Part shown: piece by piece, positions 11,781-24,020 of the stretch | Position numbering within the stretch: position 1 is the stretch's first letter | Layout of the letters: every line of letters begins with the position of its first letter | From: Piezodorus guildinii | Lineage: Eukaryota; Arthropoda; Insecta; Hemiptera; Pentatomidae | Assembly: GCA_023052935.1 (NCBI GenBank) | Contig: CM041292.1 | Location: forward strand, 31,879,454 to 31,943,453 | Length of the DNA: 64,000 nucleotides | Direction: 5' to 3' | Position numbers and translations under genes: made by a program | Notes under the pieces: generated by a model | Told to the model about the DNA's origin: nothing | Seen by the model: only the letters and a program-made list of their open reading frames with translations | Database searches by the model: none

Positions 11781-12250
11781 TTTTTTTCGTGTATAATGAA
11801 GTATTAAGAGGGTGAAAAATAGTTTTTAGGCGATTGCCGACCATTAAGTAAATATTTTAAAATACATTTTTATTAGGCGTTGAAAAACAAAACTATTAGC
11901 TTTATGTTATTAAATAAGGATCTACCAAAATGAAAAAAATATTTAATAGCCCATTCTTGGATTCATCCATTATATTGATATGCTTATATATTTTTCCATG
12001 TCCTTTAGTGCAGGACTAAAACACATGAAAGCTCCTTTCTCGCTGTTAACCTCTGTAATTTCCTCTCTTCAAATATCCTGCCAACTTTTTTTAGTTATAT
12101 CGTTGTATTTTCCAAACCGTCTTGTTTCCTAAACACTGTTTAATATAAGGCAACAGCGTATTTAAACATTAATTTGTTTGAGGTAATCATTTATTTAAAT
12201 ATATACTACACATTTACTTCATTTGTTGTTAGCTCTCACCCCGTTATCGC

Positions 12251-12287
12251 CCTCAAGAAGGCACAAAATTTAGGCCGAAACTTTGGC
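12251..12287 (+). ncRNA. Degenerate hammerhead-like motif
   Basis: CCTCAAGAAGGC, an A/T loop, then TTTAGGCCGAAACTTTGGC. The order is core, short stem, GAAAC, as in Penelope-type terminal sequences, but the CUGAUGA box is altered. Likely a relic. Confidence 0.3.
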
Positions 12288-12494
12288 ACACTAAACTAAG
12301 TTTTCTTAATTTTAGTGTTTCCATGAATTCACTCCCAAACAACTTCTTCATTTATACCTGCACTCAACCATTCTTCTATCATACATATACTTATTGTTCA
12401 GCTATTTTTCTTTTACACGTATTTTAGCCTAATACTTTTTTATTAATATATTTCTATTGGTCAACCTGAAATATGCTTAATTAATTTCATTTTA

Positions 12495-12630
12495 CTCCCC
12501 CTTCGAAGGACGGTATAACTAAGGATTATTTTCACCCATTGAAAAATCCTATGGAAACCTGCCATGTTCGAACCTGCGACCTTGGTAATGGAAGGTTGTT
12601 ACGATAGCCACTACACCATAGGTGACTCTC
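12495..12630 (-). mobile_element. tRNA-derived SINE, family 1, partial
   Basis: Minus strand from 12630: A box in TATGGTGTAGTGGCTATCG, B box in AGGTTCGAACATGG, body GGATTTTTCAATGGG and ATACCGTCCTTCGAAGG. This is the same layout as the copy at 7385-7622. Confidence 0.7.
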
Positions 12631-12969
12631 CCTTCCCCTTCCCCCGATATCAATGTTTTTTTATCTATCTATAAAAATAATATTTTTTATTTTGTTTTTT
12701 TTATATATTTTTTTTTATAAATATTCAAAATGGACAGTACAGTCATTGAAAATATTTGAATAAATGATTTTTTTTTCCATTTTCAATTAAAATATTCGTA
12801 ACGATGGACGGAATTGAGAATTATATAGAATAATTCTTTTATTTTATATAAGAAACATAATAATTCGCTTTGATACATCTTCTGTTTAATGTTTTTACAT
12901 TGAGAAAATTAGGATTATCATTCTGAAAAAGAAGAAAAAAAAGAAAGAAACGGATAAATCAATTCATGC

Positions 12970-13460
12970 CGAAGGTTGAATTAGGTTAGGGGAAGCACTT
13001 GAGAGAGGTGGGGGAAGGACGGGGGAAAAAAAAATTGTAAAAGAGAAATAGCGCTCAAAAGAAATCTAATAATCAGATTCCAGGATTTCAATTAAAAGAG
13101 AGAGGATTAAATTAAAGCGGCCTCTGGGGGATTTTATTGGAAGGCGGGGAAAGAGAAATGGCTAAATATTCCCGGATTTATCTCGGAACATAACTCAGAG
13201 GCGTCGAGGAAATTCGGGCGCTGTCGGGGGAAAGTTGCGGCGGGAATTGGCAGGTCGGTGGCTCCTGGAACGCGGCCAGCGGCGGTCACCCTACTCTTGG
13301 ACCGCCTCCAGCCACCGCCGGCTTCTCATCCGATTACTGGAGGGACATCTCCAGTAGCTCTGCGAACCATCTGCTTCCAGTACGGCAGGACGTCTTCGTG
13401 TCTTAGGGCGAAGGGACGTCTGATTGGGCCAAAATTAACTCACATTTCTGTAACCAAAAT
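12970..13460. promoter_or_regulatory. Strong CpG-rich island, candidate internal promoter
   Basis: Bases 13180-13440 carry the densest CpG cluster in the intron (GGGCGCTGTCGGGGG, GTTGCGGCGGG, CGCGGCCAGCGGCGG, CGCCGGCTTC), preceded by G-rich 12990-13025. A 70-codon plus frame at 13258 is unrecognised and may be chance. TET genes are known to use alternative promoters that drop the CXXC exon, so an internal start site is a reasonable inference; a conserved enhancer is equally possible. Confidence 0.35.
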
Positions 13461-13639
13461 GGGTCCTTGACTGAGATATATTCTACACAAATATCATTTC
13501 CTTATTTTTTTTTCAATATTTTATTTACACCTCTAAAAAAATTAAAATAGCAAACGTTTTAAAATCTAAGAGGAAAATTGCATGAGGGAGACAGCACACA
13601 GAAGTGCATCCTCCGGACAATCAGTTTAAACATATAAAA

Positions 13640-14285
13640 TAATATAAAAATATATTATTCTGGAGCTTAGTCCTTTAAAAATAACAATAATGTTGCAATT
13701 AAATATAGCACATTCGGCCAGAATACATTATTATGTACAAACTTAATTATTCACATAGGTATAGGAGGTAGAGTAGGTAGGTAGGTAGGTAGGTATAAAA
13801 AAAAAAAAAAAATGATTTTGAACAAAAGAAAGTCTAGATACTCACTCAGTCATTATAATGATTGATTACTTTTATCAAAAATCTAATTTAGAATTTAATA
13901 TCATCAAGCGTCTGTTTGGATTAATATGTGTTAGAAAAGGATATATTTAAATGTTTTTTTTCTGAACTCAGGTACTTTCTGTGAACCATGTTTACAGTTC
14001 AGAAGATCCCTCATCCAACTACTTTTCAGCCTACGCCGAATATGATCAGGGAAGTCAGTTATATCCATGTTTTGAACTAATTTGTTATTCTGTCCGTGTG
14101 GTTTGTTGTAGTTATGAGTACGCAAGTCGGTATGAAGATTATCGTTTGAAACATGTGGTTGTGAGTCTGTCGACAGTGTTAAAATTGCGATTGAATGGCT
14201 GGTATTTTTCGTATGTGTGTCTTTTTAGCAGGTCCGTATATTTGGCAATTGTAAGTCCATATAGGTTTTAATAAATAATTGTACA
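13640..14285 (-). mobile_element. Jockey-like LINE, 3' end, degraded
   Basis: Minus translation around 14270-14170 gives KPIWTYNCQIYGPAKKTHI, the Jockey-clade reverse-transcriptase C-terminal motif (PIWTYG.QLWG..K). Near 14020-13990 comes RRRLKSSWMRDLL, the usual Arg-rich end of these ORF2 proteins. Frames shift between them and stops are present. The 3' end (13640-13700) has CTAAGCTCCAGAATAATA, as in other LINE ends here. Inactive fragment. Confidence 0.75.
13774..13797. repeat. (GTAG)n microsatellite
   Basis: About five perfect GTAG units followed by a poly-A tract, just at the 3' end of the LINE relic. Confidence 0.85.
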
Positions 14286-14289
14286 GGTT

Positions 14290-15945
14290 GAGTTACTGTC
14301 GGATTATTTCAAGAAAAAAAAAAAAAAAGGAAACAAAAACAATTGTTAGTATCAAGGTATGTTTACCCCTTTGGCAATCCTTGACAATTCAAACATTTTT
14401 ATGAGATACCCATTGGCTTGTATAACATTTGACTCGAAAAATGTTTATTATTCTGATGTGAAGGTTCGCGTGGCCGTCATAAAAGAATAGAAAATAGTAA
14501 ACAACTATTTACTATCCAATTTTTCGACCCACGTTCCAGTTCTTCTTTAGTTAAGATTATTGTTAAGAAATATATATTCCTTTATTATCATGTTATTATT
14601 TAACGATTACATAAAATTTATAAAATTATTAAAAATTAATCATCATTGTTATAACATCTAGCCTACCCCCATTATGCTATCTATACCTCTTGTTTACTTG
14701 GCAGTTTCGTATTATTAGAAAACTGTTTCTGGGTTAAAAGGCAAAAAGAGGAAATACTTTAAAAACTTTCTTAAAGATATAAGAAAAAGGTTTTTATAGA
14801 TGGTTCGATTATTTCGTACGACGCTTAGTCATGCTATTAAGGATATCGTCACGTGTTATTTCAAAGGACTGAGGCAAATACAAAAGAGAAAATCGTGTAA
14901 AAAGTTGTAGTTAGTTCATTGTTTGCAAAAAGTAGCGTTTTTTTTTTCTTTCTTATTTACACTATCACTACAATTTGCTTGATAATTGTGGCTGAAAAAT
15001 ACAATAGTGAATATTCTAGAAGTTAGAAAAAAAAGGAACAATTTCCTGTTCAAATCGATTTTAGCATATAAAATGTTTTAATACACTTATTGAAAACTGT
15101 GACCTGAAACGCAAATTTCATTTCGTTTTAAGATCAAACCCAACACTTTTCCTGTGCTTAGCATGAATATTAAAGAATTAAATATTTGTGATTAACTAAA
15201 GACAAGTAAAATAATAATTACAAGACCAGTTCGATTCAAAGGTAAAAACAAAAGGTCAACTGTAATGGAATATGTGTTATGATCGTACAAAAAATCACAC
15301 TATCAATATTACTGAATCTTGCTCTGGAGCTCAGTTTTTCTTTTGACAGGTTAAAAGTTTCATCCTACAGACCTCGTATTTCTCTCCTTATAGATTGAAC
15401 AGTTTAGAACCAACGTCTATTGCTGATATAGGTATATACATATTGATGGACTAATTATTGGTCCTACTTAAACTATAGGGATGGATAGCTAATTACCTAG
15501 GATTAAACTTACGCTCAAATGAACCATTTATTTTCAATTACTATGAATATGACGCATATAAATAAACTGAACATACAACTCTAATCATATACAACAAATT
15601 TATTTTATGTTGTATTTTTTTTTTTTTTTTTAAGAAAGCTAGGAAATCGATCTATATGAAGATCGGACTCTTTGTGCTAATTTCTACTTCGTTTAAACCA
15701 CGTGATTGCATTAAATGTGATTCGAAACATTCTTAAAAACTCAGAAAACGATATTATAGGTAAAAATAGTCAGGAGTCAGTCGTGTGAAAAATATTTAAA
15801 TTTTTATATAATCCAACGTTTATATAATCTGATTATGATTGAGATCAAGCTCGGCCTTAATTTAAATAAAATAACTTAAAAAATATGTATATATGATAAG
15901 TTTAATAATGGCCTTCATTATCATTTAATGGTATCTGAAGGACAT
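14290..15945. other. AT-rich stretch, nothing recognised
   Basis: A small inverted repeat (ATAGTAAACAACTATTTACTAT) lies near 14494. Otherwise A/T-rich without a gene, SINE or LINE that I can support. Confidence 0.4.
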
Positions 15946-15949
15946 GAGA

Positions 15950-16250
15950 TGGGGTATGAGGACTTGATATGACGAAAGATGTGATTTGAGCCTCGGAATA
16001 AATCGATTGGTAGGAGCTCTAGCTAATCGATTAAGAGGATTGGAAATCGAGATGAAGACGACCGGTCCCCACCCCAGCCTATACCCCCCTCCTACACTTC
16101 TCTGAGAGTGGCGCCTCGTAGATAGCTGTCACTAAATCGGCCAATGGGATCGCCTCATCTTGATAGTGAGGGTGAGATCCTGGATCATGTGCCTCTTATT
16201 TAGGATTTATGCTTGTCAGCGGCTTGTCTACTTTTAGCACCTCTCACCTG
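15950..16250. promoter_or_regulatory. GC-richer island with CCAAT word
   Basis: Includes GACGACCGGTCCCCACCCC, GAGTGGCGCCTCG and CGGCCAATGGGATCG. No frame was recognised. Candidate conserved regulatory element; motif evidence only. Confidence 0.3.
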
Positions 16251-16585
16251 TAAAACTTCCCATTTAACTTGGGACTATTCTTATAATTTTTATATTACCG
16301 CTTAGGTATATCTCAGATAAAATCATGTATTACAATATTTATATTTTTTAATAAATCAAATAAGACATGTAATTTAAATGTAATCAAATGAGTTATTCAA
16401 TGCAACTAAATTAATACACTAATAAATTTTATAAATTATATTGCAATAATATGACTATTATTCATGGTTTATAGTTCGATTCCAGCTGTAAGCTTGAAAA
16501 TATTACGAATCCATACCATGTACTAAGCCCAAGATCCAACATAAATACGAGTGATTATTTTTTTTTTTCATTTAAATATGAAAAG

Positions 16586-16616
<31 letters not shown>

Positions 16617-16909
16617 CAAAAAAAAACTAATGGCAGTCTTCTCTAATTTAAAAAAAAAATTATAAAATTAAAAGTATTATTGTAATAGCATCACACGAAA
16701 TAATAGTTATTCCAGTAAAGTGTAAATAATTGATTTATAGAAATAAAATTGTTAAAAATTGAAGAAATTTGGCATGTTATGTTCCTGTCTTGTTCAAGTG
16801 TGATTTGGTATAAGTTCTTTGAAGGTTTCTAGTAGATTTTTTTATCTTTGAGTGGTTTTTGTAAGTTTTGTGTATTCATGTGTGAAAGTGGGTTTTTTTT
16901 CTATCTTGT

Positions 16910-17585
16910 TTTAATAAAAATAATAATAAAATAATAAAAAAAACTTTATTCTGAGACTATGTCCCTTAAGAATAACAGAATTGTACAGTAGATATTCATA
17001 TATGTCTGGTCAAGAAAACAATAAAATTAATTTTTATTTACAAATGAGCAAAAAGGAAAAATTAAACACTACCTAGACTTATATACATTCATGTACAAAA
17101 AGTATGGATAATAAACACACAAGATTAGAAAAAGAAAGAAAGAAAGAAGAGAAATCTCCTAAAGGCTACTGATAGGGTTGAGGGAATTATAAAAAACAAA
17201 ACAAACTAATTATTCCACACTAGTTTTAGGGTAAAATAGATAATTATAACTTGTGTTAAAATAGAAATAAGTCAGTTGCAGATTTGTTGTGCATCTATTT
17301 GGGATGCCAAAAGATGTTGGAATAGGTGAGATTTGAATGAGAGAAAGGAAGATGCATGGCGAATATGAGTAGGTAGGGAATTCCAGAGGGTTGCAGAACG
17401 GATATAAAAGGAGTGATCAAAAGATTTAGTTCTATGGGTGGGAATGTAAAGGTCGGAATGGCGGGATCTAGTTTCGAGAGAGTGGACTGAGGATTTAAAT
17501 TTAAGGATGCTGTGAATGTATGGAGGGTGCTGGGAGTTTATGATTTGGTAAAGGTATTTTATATTTCTATTTGCAGAATTCATTC
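16910..17585 (-). mobile_element. CR1-like LINE 3' end
   Basis: The minus frame at 17583-17272 (103 codons, ending in a stop) reads SFYIRSATLWNSLPTHIRH... then SFLSFKSHLFQHL. The S.R...LWN.LP..IR...S...FK..L pattern closes ORF2 of CR1-like LINEs. The 3' UTR runs down to about 16925 and ends TTAAGGGACATAGTCTCAG then AATAAAG and a (TTA)-rich tail. It is 5'-truncated, as usual for target-primed insertion. Confidence 0.8.
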
Positions 17586-17604
17586 ATTTTTCAATTTTCT
17601 TTAT

Positions 17605-17707
<103 letters not shown>

Positions 17708-17709
17708 CC

Positions 17710-18475
17710 GTTTCGGTTCGGTGTCTCATGAAATTTAAAACAGTTTTTTACAGCGAGATTTTTGTTTTTAATTATTTATTGTTTAAATAAAAAAAGGGGT
17801 AAATATTGATAATATTTTTCGAGACTTTTATTACTAGATCATGGCTTAATGAAACAAAAAACCTTTAAAAAATTAAAATAAAGAAAGATGTATCTGAAGA
17901 TGGTTTTAAAATTAGTTTATTACTAAGCCTAACCCTTAACATTATGTATGAAATTTTATTCACCGCGATTCTATCGATTCATTTATACCGAGGTTGTCCA
18001 AGCTTCGCAATGCCGTGTTGTGTAACATTCTAAATTTTTTATTTCTACTAAATACATTTATCAAAATAAACTTAGAGTTATAGTTATATACATTAGAACT
18101 AAAATACTTCGAGATAGATAAAGCTATTTTTTTTTTTTTTGTAGTTGCTCAATAAGCTGCCTTTAATTATAAATACATAATCACCACTAATAGTTTTCCC
18201 GAACTTTAACAGTACTGAATTTTAAGTAAAGGTTGAATCTGTTGAGGAAAACAAACATGGTCAAAAATAAATTCCACCACTTAATCATTTAAATTTTAAA
18301 CTACTTTAGCTGTAGTGGAGTAGGTTATTGCCTATTTTGTTTTTCGAAAATAATTTCCTTTTTTGTTACTTTAAATTACAGAGCATTTTTTTTTTTGTCA
18401 ACTACCAAGACGGGTGAACGTCTATGATTATTAACATATTCTTTGACTTCTAATCTGACGTTTTATGCCAATTTA

Positions 18476-18476
<1 letters not shown>
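17710..18476. other. AT-rich stretch, nothing recognised
   Basis: Includes one weak GC-richer patch (CCGAGGTTGTCCAAGC near 17990). No gene or repeat was identified. Confidence 0.4.

Positions 18477-18523
<47 letters not shown>
18477..18523. repeat. (TA)n microsatellite
   Basis: About 23 TA units. Confidence 0.95.
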
Positions 18524-18526
<3 letters not shown>

Positions 18527-18559
18527 ATATTTAAGTTATTATATTCATCTATTACATGA

Positions 18560-18810
18560 GAGGGATGGAGTAAGGGTGAATATAAGGAGGAGAAAGCAAT
18601 GAGTAGCCGAGAAAGGGCGGGAAGAGATCTATTGATTTTGAAATAAAAAAGCGCTGGCAGTTACTAGTTTACCCTCCGCTCACTTCTCCTTTCTATCGCT
18701 CCATCTTTCTTATTCTCCCCCATCCTCCACTTCTTGAAGGATGTAGGCTTATTTTGTATATCTCGCACATCTCCTGAGGACAGCCAATGTAGCAGAAAAA
18801 AAAAAAAAAT
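18560..18810. other. GC-richer island
   Basis: Purine-rich then pyrimidine-rich island with GGGCGGGAAGAG (E2F-like word) and AAGCGCTGGCAG. No frame was recognised. Confidence 0.25.
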
Positions 18811-19299
18811 CTTATAAAATCCGTCTGGCCCTCAACAACGTGTGCGGTATAAACACGCCCATTAAATTATGCTGGTTTAAGATATGAATTTATTTGGCAG
18901 GTTTTTGGTTATATTGATTGTTGCTTTAAATGTGTTATAAAATTTTTCGAAATAAATAAATTATTATGAACGATTAGTAAAAAAATATTCCTATTGGTAT
19001 ATTATTTATTTAATTAGTATTGGTTATGCGAATAATTTAAAATGTAACTATTAAAATAAATAATATTTTCTGTATAAATTGAGCAAGTATATATTTTATT
19101 TGTTAAAGAATACATCTTGTACAAATTTGGTTATACATTTCCAACTTTACCACACACACATTAATATTGAATTTCTCACCTTAAATTAAAAAACAAAAAG
19201 CTATAAAGAAAATCATCATAAACAAAAATAATAATAAGCGAAATTATATCACATTACTTAATTGATGAATGGGTCATCACTATTTAAGGGTCTTGAGTT

Positions 19300-19690
19300 C
19301 TGCACACTGAAACTAAAAAAATGTAAATTGTATTTAGTTTTTGTAGGCAGTCGATTTGGAAAATATTTTCAATGTTATGTTAATCACTAACTTCGGATAA
19401 TGAGGGTCTTAAATATTTTTCTCTGTCTTCAATAAGTTTTTCACATTGGAGAAGAATATGGAGTAGGCTATTTGTAATAAATTAGTTACAAAAAAGGCAG
19501 TTTTCTTGTGATTTAAAACTAAACGTTTTCTGTTTTACATAAAGGTAGATTAATTTAGGGTTTGAAACCCTCAACTGGCTCACCAATCTTATTTTATTTA
19601 GGCTGGTTTTATATGTCAAATAGGTCTCTGGACAATTAATACTAAAACTGGAAAAACTCTATACATGGGGTTGTAACTGGAGATGTATAA
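19300..19690 (-). mobile_element. LINE ORF2 C-terminus with zinc knuckle, degraded
   Basis: Minus translation gives KIRLVSQLRVSNPKL, then ENCLFCN, an in-frame stop, then SLLHILLQCEKLIEDREKYL. The C-x2-C-x(n)-H-x4-C arrangement behind a basic L.QLR segment is the C-terminal knuckle of I/R1-type LINEs. The in-frame stop and lack of RT upstream show a dead fragment. Confidence 0.65.
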
Positions 19691-19928
19691 ATTGAGTAAC
19701 TAGAAACAAAAAATGTTACAAGGAGTTTCATTGGATTCAATTTTTCCTGAAAAATTAACAATTTTTTTATTTAAGTAATTTGTACCCCGAGATATTTCAT
19801 ATATTGTATTTTGAAATAGCGAAGTAAAGTAAAATATTTTTTTATTTGATAGAATAACATCAGATTTTTAGGAATTATATATTTTATTCATAACAAGCCT
19901 ATATTATTGCTATATTTCTTTGGTGAAG

Positions 19929-19934
<6 letters not shown>

Positions 19935-19984
<50 letters not shown>
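19935..19984. repeat. (TA)n microsatellite
   Basis: About 25 TA units bordering the hairpin-rich island. Confidence 0.95.
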
Positions 19985-19990
<6 letters not shown>

Positions 19991-20004
19991 CATACATATT
20001 GCAT

Positions 20005-20170
20005 TGAGTGCAAGCGTGCCAACTGGCACGAAAGGCTATTGGTAGCCTAGATCGGAGGGCGCCCCGGATACTACCAATAAACTGCTTCCGTAAGCTGATG
20101 AAACGTTTTAACTATAGCTAAAGGGAAATTGGTTCACATCCATTTTGGACCGCGCCGTCAATTCAGGCCA
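20005..20170. other. GC-rich island with nested hairpins
   Basis: CGTGCC-AACT-GGCACG (20015-20030) is a perfect 6-bp hairpin. GGCTA-TTGG-TAGCC (20034-20047) is a second one. ATTGGTAG (20038-20045) also pairs with CTACCAAT (20071-20078), enclosing GGGCGCCC (20057-20064). This gives alternative folds within 65 bp. It may be a structured RNA, a transposon end or a regulatory palindrome cluster; none is proven. Confidence 0.4.
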
Positions 20171-20359
20171 GTTATGGTTCATGATCGCTTTTGCAAATAT
20201 TCAATATTCAAGTCGTAATAACTGAAAGAAAAAAAACAACGTACAATTAAACCCTATTCGTACTTTATTGCTAGTTTTATTATTTTTAAAGCAACATGAA
20301 TTCCATTATTTTCAAGTTAACATGTGGTTAATCCTCTAATCCATCAAATTCTTCCTTCA

Positions 20360-20592
20360 TTTAATACTTAAAATTCAAATCCCTTAGAATAATTTGAAAT
20401 GCTCCTAAAATTGTTACCAAGACCTGAATATCTTATTAGTCTCAGACACAGCACGTACTTGATATTTTTATTTAAATCCAAACTCTCTGTACACACAAAC
20501 CCACTGACCCCTGACATGCCATCCAAGTGTATTTCCGATCATCGTCCAATGCTGTTGAATATAAGAAGGAACCTTACAATTATACATTGAAG
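20360..20592 (+). mobile_element. LINE endonuclease (EEP) C-terminal fragment
   Basis: The plus frame reads STYLIFLFKSKLSVHTNPLT then a short spacer and SDHRPMLLNI. The L-D/N-x-F-L...SDHRPV.L.I pattern is the end of apurinic-type endonuclease domains of LINEs, where the SDH motif is catalytic. Stops flank it and no RT follows. Dead fragment. Confidence 0.55.
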
Positions 20593-20689
20593 TGCTACCA
20601 ATGGTTAGACACGTGACAAGATATATATTTTATTTATTCTATTATCATTTAGCACATTTAATTATTGTATTTTATGAATATAGTTGAAA

Positions 20690-21622
20690 ATTATAACAAA
20701 AAAAAGGGGGATAATAATATCTTTGTTTGCGCCTGCCACAATGGATCGTGAGAATTAGAATAAGTGCAGGCGTAAGAAAGGATTAACATCATCATCCCAC
20801 CAGCATCATCCCATTTTGGTCTTGATTTGATCCTTTAATTTAAATTTTGATTGTTGTAAGTTCGTGTGAAGTTTTTTTTTTTGTTTACGTAGCGCGGAAG
20901 TGTAGCTATAAGCCCCAATTAAAAATTTGTAGTTCTCGTTTGTGAGTTTTTTTTTTTTTATAATATTCAAAAGAATGAAAATACAGGCAAATTGTTTGAT
21001 ATATATTGCAATATGTTGTTTCAATCTGTTATAAGTAAGAAAAATCCTCCGATCTACTTAACTACTTTAAGAGATAAATCATACTTAGAATTTTTTTTTT
21101 TTTTTTAATTTAAATTTGGTTCTAAAAAGTAATTAAATTTAAAGCATTTCCATTTTTTGTTCTTTAGTTCAGGCTGATTAACTCAATGAACTTTTTGTTT
21201 GAAAGGTTAAAGTCTTGACCTTTTAAGGAATGTTCTCTCAAGGAATTTTTTTAGAACGCATTTAAAGTTTATTTGACAATTAAAATTGCAAAGAGTGGAC
21301 AATTTATTGCTAAAAACTTTAGTTCAAAAATGAGAATAAGGAAAAGTCTTTTTACACGTCTATATATATGAATACTACATATAGTGAAATACGTTATTTA
21401 TTTGGTTGAAATTAAATTGTGATTTTTCAAAGTTTAATGCGTTGAATATGTCAACATATCGCGGTCGCTAGATTAATATAGAATATTAAATATTCTCCAT
21501 TTTATACTTATAATCAAGTAGATGACTTTTCAAGTCCATGATAAATAAAAAATTATTTAGTTTAAAGGAATGGCTATTTGTATTTTAAAAAAAAATGAGA
21601 GTGAGGCTTACTTATACTTGAC

Positions 21623-21625
<3 letters not shown>
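20690..21625. other. AT-rich stretch with homopolymer runs
   Basis: Contains poly-T tracts (near 20876, 20948 and 21092). The short frame at 20806-21024 (minus) is Lys/Ile-rich and expected by chance. Nothing else is supported. Confidence 0.4.
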
Positions 21626-21668
<43 letters not shown>

Positions 21669-21676
21669 TATATACA
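21626..21676. repeat. (TA)n microsatellite
   Basis: About 25 TA units at the left edge of the foldback element. Confidence 0.9.
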
Positions 21677-21697
21677 TATTTATTTAATATAAAATCG

Positions 21698-22095
21698 TAG
21701 GCTGTAATACCACTTCACCACTTTTATTGAACAATGCGCAACGTTTCGGCTAAAAAGCCGTCTTCAGGAGCAAAAAACAATTTGTATATAAAAGGACACA
21801 ATCACAAATGCATTAATATAAGCAATCCATATAATATTAAAATATAAACATTTGAAAATACATAAAACAAATTAATTTGTTTTTTTAAAATAATTTATTT
21901 GTTCTAGTTAATCACATAATATTACTTTATGTATTTTTAAATTCTGATTATATATATATATATAAAGTAATGAATTTGTGATTGTGTCTTTATAGATACA
22001 ATTTTTTTTTTTTGCACCTGACTATGGTTTTTTGCCGAAACGTGTAATGTTTGATAATAATAAAGTAGTGAAGTGGTTTTACTGCCTCCAATTTC
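21698..22095. mobile_element. Foldback element with Penelope/hammerhead-like arms
   Basis: The left arm (21698-21815) and right arm (21965-22095) are inverted copies of each other at roughly three-quarters identity. Both hold ACCACTTCA, TTTCGGC and GACACAATCACAAA words in mirrored order. Each arm, read outward, carries a hammerhead-like core: CTCCTGAAGACGGC...GCCGAAACGTTGCGC (minus, about 21735-21770) and CACCTGACTATGG...TGCCGAAACG (plus, about 22015-22045). Penelope-like retroelements are known to carry such ribozyme motifs in terminal repeats, sometimes inverted. No RT remains. Confidence 0.6.
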
Positions 22096-22239
22096 ATATT
22101 GAATCATTGACCTTCACCTTAGTCAGCATAGTCAGCGTTTAATATTAAGGTATTAATATCAGGTATGAACCGGCGAAATATTACTAAATCTCTCCCAAAT
22201 GATGACTAAACCTTGTTTGAAGATTTACTAACTAAACCA

Positions 22240-22620
22240 ATATATCATAGCATTACGGAATAGTTTTTCAGGACATGACATACAATAAGTGGAACAACGA
22301 TAGAGGATAGTATTATAGGGACAGTGTGGGAACGGCGAGAGGTATCCGATGGTACAAAGCCGGCGATATATTGAGCCGAAGGGAACTCAGGACTGGTTCT
22401 TCGCATTTCACAACTGGACCGGTAACTCTTCACTGTGGGAATTATGGCTGCAAAAACCCAACATCTTTCCACTGCTCTTTGATTTATATCAGTATCATTA
22501 GCTGGTCGTGTTGTCTCTTGTAGGGAGTCATCTTGGGAAATGGTCTGGGATACCATCATTCATTGGATGTACACGAAATGAGTCTGTCGTAGGGATTCGA
22601 ATCTGTGAATAATTCCCATC
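22240..22620 (-). other. GC-richer segment with 104-codon minus frame, unrecognised
   Basis: A minus frame at 22559-22245 is open for 104 codons with an ordinary amino-acid mix, and a plus frame of 65 codons overlaps it. A B-box-like GGGATTCGAATC lies at 22594-22605 without a convincing A box. It may be a transposon fragment. No family was recognised. Confidence 0.3.
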
Positions 22621-22649
22621 ATGACTTTGATTTTTAACTTTTTGAAAAA

Positions 22650-23515
22650 TCATGACAGTACAGCTCTAATAATTTTTCATATAGCTATCTCCCGATTTCA
22701 AAATACATATCTCCTGTAATTTTTTTGCTATCTATTTTCTTTTTTTTTCTAATCCAAATTTTTTTTTTTTTTTAATAATTAGACATGGAAGTTTAAGATA
22801 AAAAATGTCCGAAAATAATAACCAAAGTTGAATTTCAGCAACCTTTAAAGGCAAGCGTTCTTTTATTTCATTTTTTCACATTTAAAACTTATACTAATCA
22901 TTATAGCCTGGAGAAAAAATAGAAAGATGGCGAAAACATTGGAACGATTTTGTTTACTATTTATGTGGTTACTACCACAAAAAAAAACAAAAAAAAAAAA
23001 AAACAACAACCTGTTAATCACGTTTATCTTCTCTTCGCTTAGTATTTTAAATATATTTTAATGTTTTAATTTTTTAAAAATTATTACACAATGTTTGAAT
23101 GAGTGCTGTTTATTTTAAACTTGATTTATTTTCTTTTTTTAATTTTCAATGAATATTTAAATTAACAATTGTGAAAGAAATAAAATGTATAAAGCTATTC
23201 AACTAGTTCTGTTGGAAAAAAGTAACAGCGTCGAACTATACATCAAAGCAATAAGATCATATTATTCGGTAACACCCCAAGAACCATGACTTAAAAATTT
23301 CACGTGTGAAATCTGAGCCTATTACGATAAAGGTGCATGCGTTCGGACCTTTTTTCATGGGGTTTTTGTCATCTCTTTCTTCGCTGTGGTATCCCTTGTT
23401 TCGTAACGGCTTGTACCAATAGTCTAACACGCTTGAAAAAAAAAAAAAATGGTTACTCTAAACGCCTGTTTTGCCCCTGAGACTAGACAAAGATATAACA
23501 CAAACACCTCTGTAT
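22650..23515. other. AT-rich stretch, nothing recognised
   Basis: Contains poly-A/T tracts. A slightly GC-richer patch at 23330-23430 (ATGCGTTCGGACC) has no identified function. Confidence 0.4.
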
Positions 23516-23518
23516 TTG

Positions 23519-23519
<1 letters not shown>

Positions 23520-23583
<64 letters not shown>
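23520..23583. repeat. (TA)n microsatellite
   Basis: About 32 TA units. The overlapping Tyr-Ile frames on both strands are artefacts of the repeat. Confidence 0.97.
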
Positions 23584-24020
23584 CATATATACATACATAC
23601 TCACACAAACATATTGCACCTCCAGAAATATTAACAGTTGGACCCGTATCATCGATTATACAACCCTCAAATATCAGCTGCCAATCCATTAGACACAATA
23701 GATGATCCACTAGCAACATGTGTTCCTATACTCTGGATGCTTCTATATAGAACATGTTGGTTTTGTCAAATGCATTTTGTTTCTAGATAAGTTATAAATT
23801 ATATGCTATAATATAATGTTTGAAACAAATATTTTAATTGATTGCTATATTTAATACTATAAAGGGAAATACGGAAATGAACTATTATTCATAGAACCGT
23901 GAGCCTTTCTCGCTCCAAAATAGAACGAAGAAATTTTCAAAAAGCAGAATTCGTCACAAACAGTTGAGAAAAGAGTGTATATAAAATCATAAATAGCTTA
24001 AATTTAATTTCTTCGTATTC

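Noticed and set aside
13981..14271. 96-codon plus frame
   Set aside because: It lies antisense to the Jockey-like C-terminus; the protein motifs are on the minus strand.
22590..22610. B-box-like GGGATTCGAATC as a tRNA gene or SINE
   Set aside because: No convincing A box at tRNA spacing on either strand.
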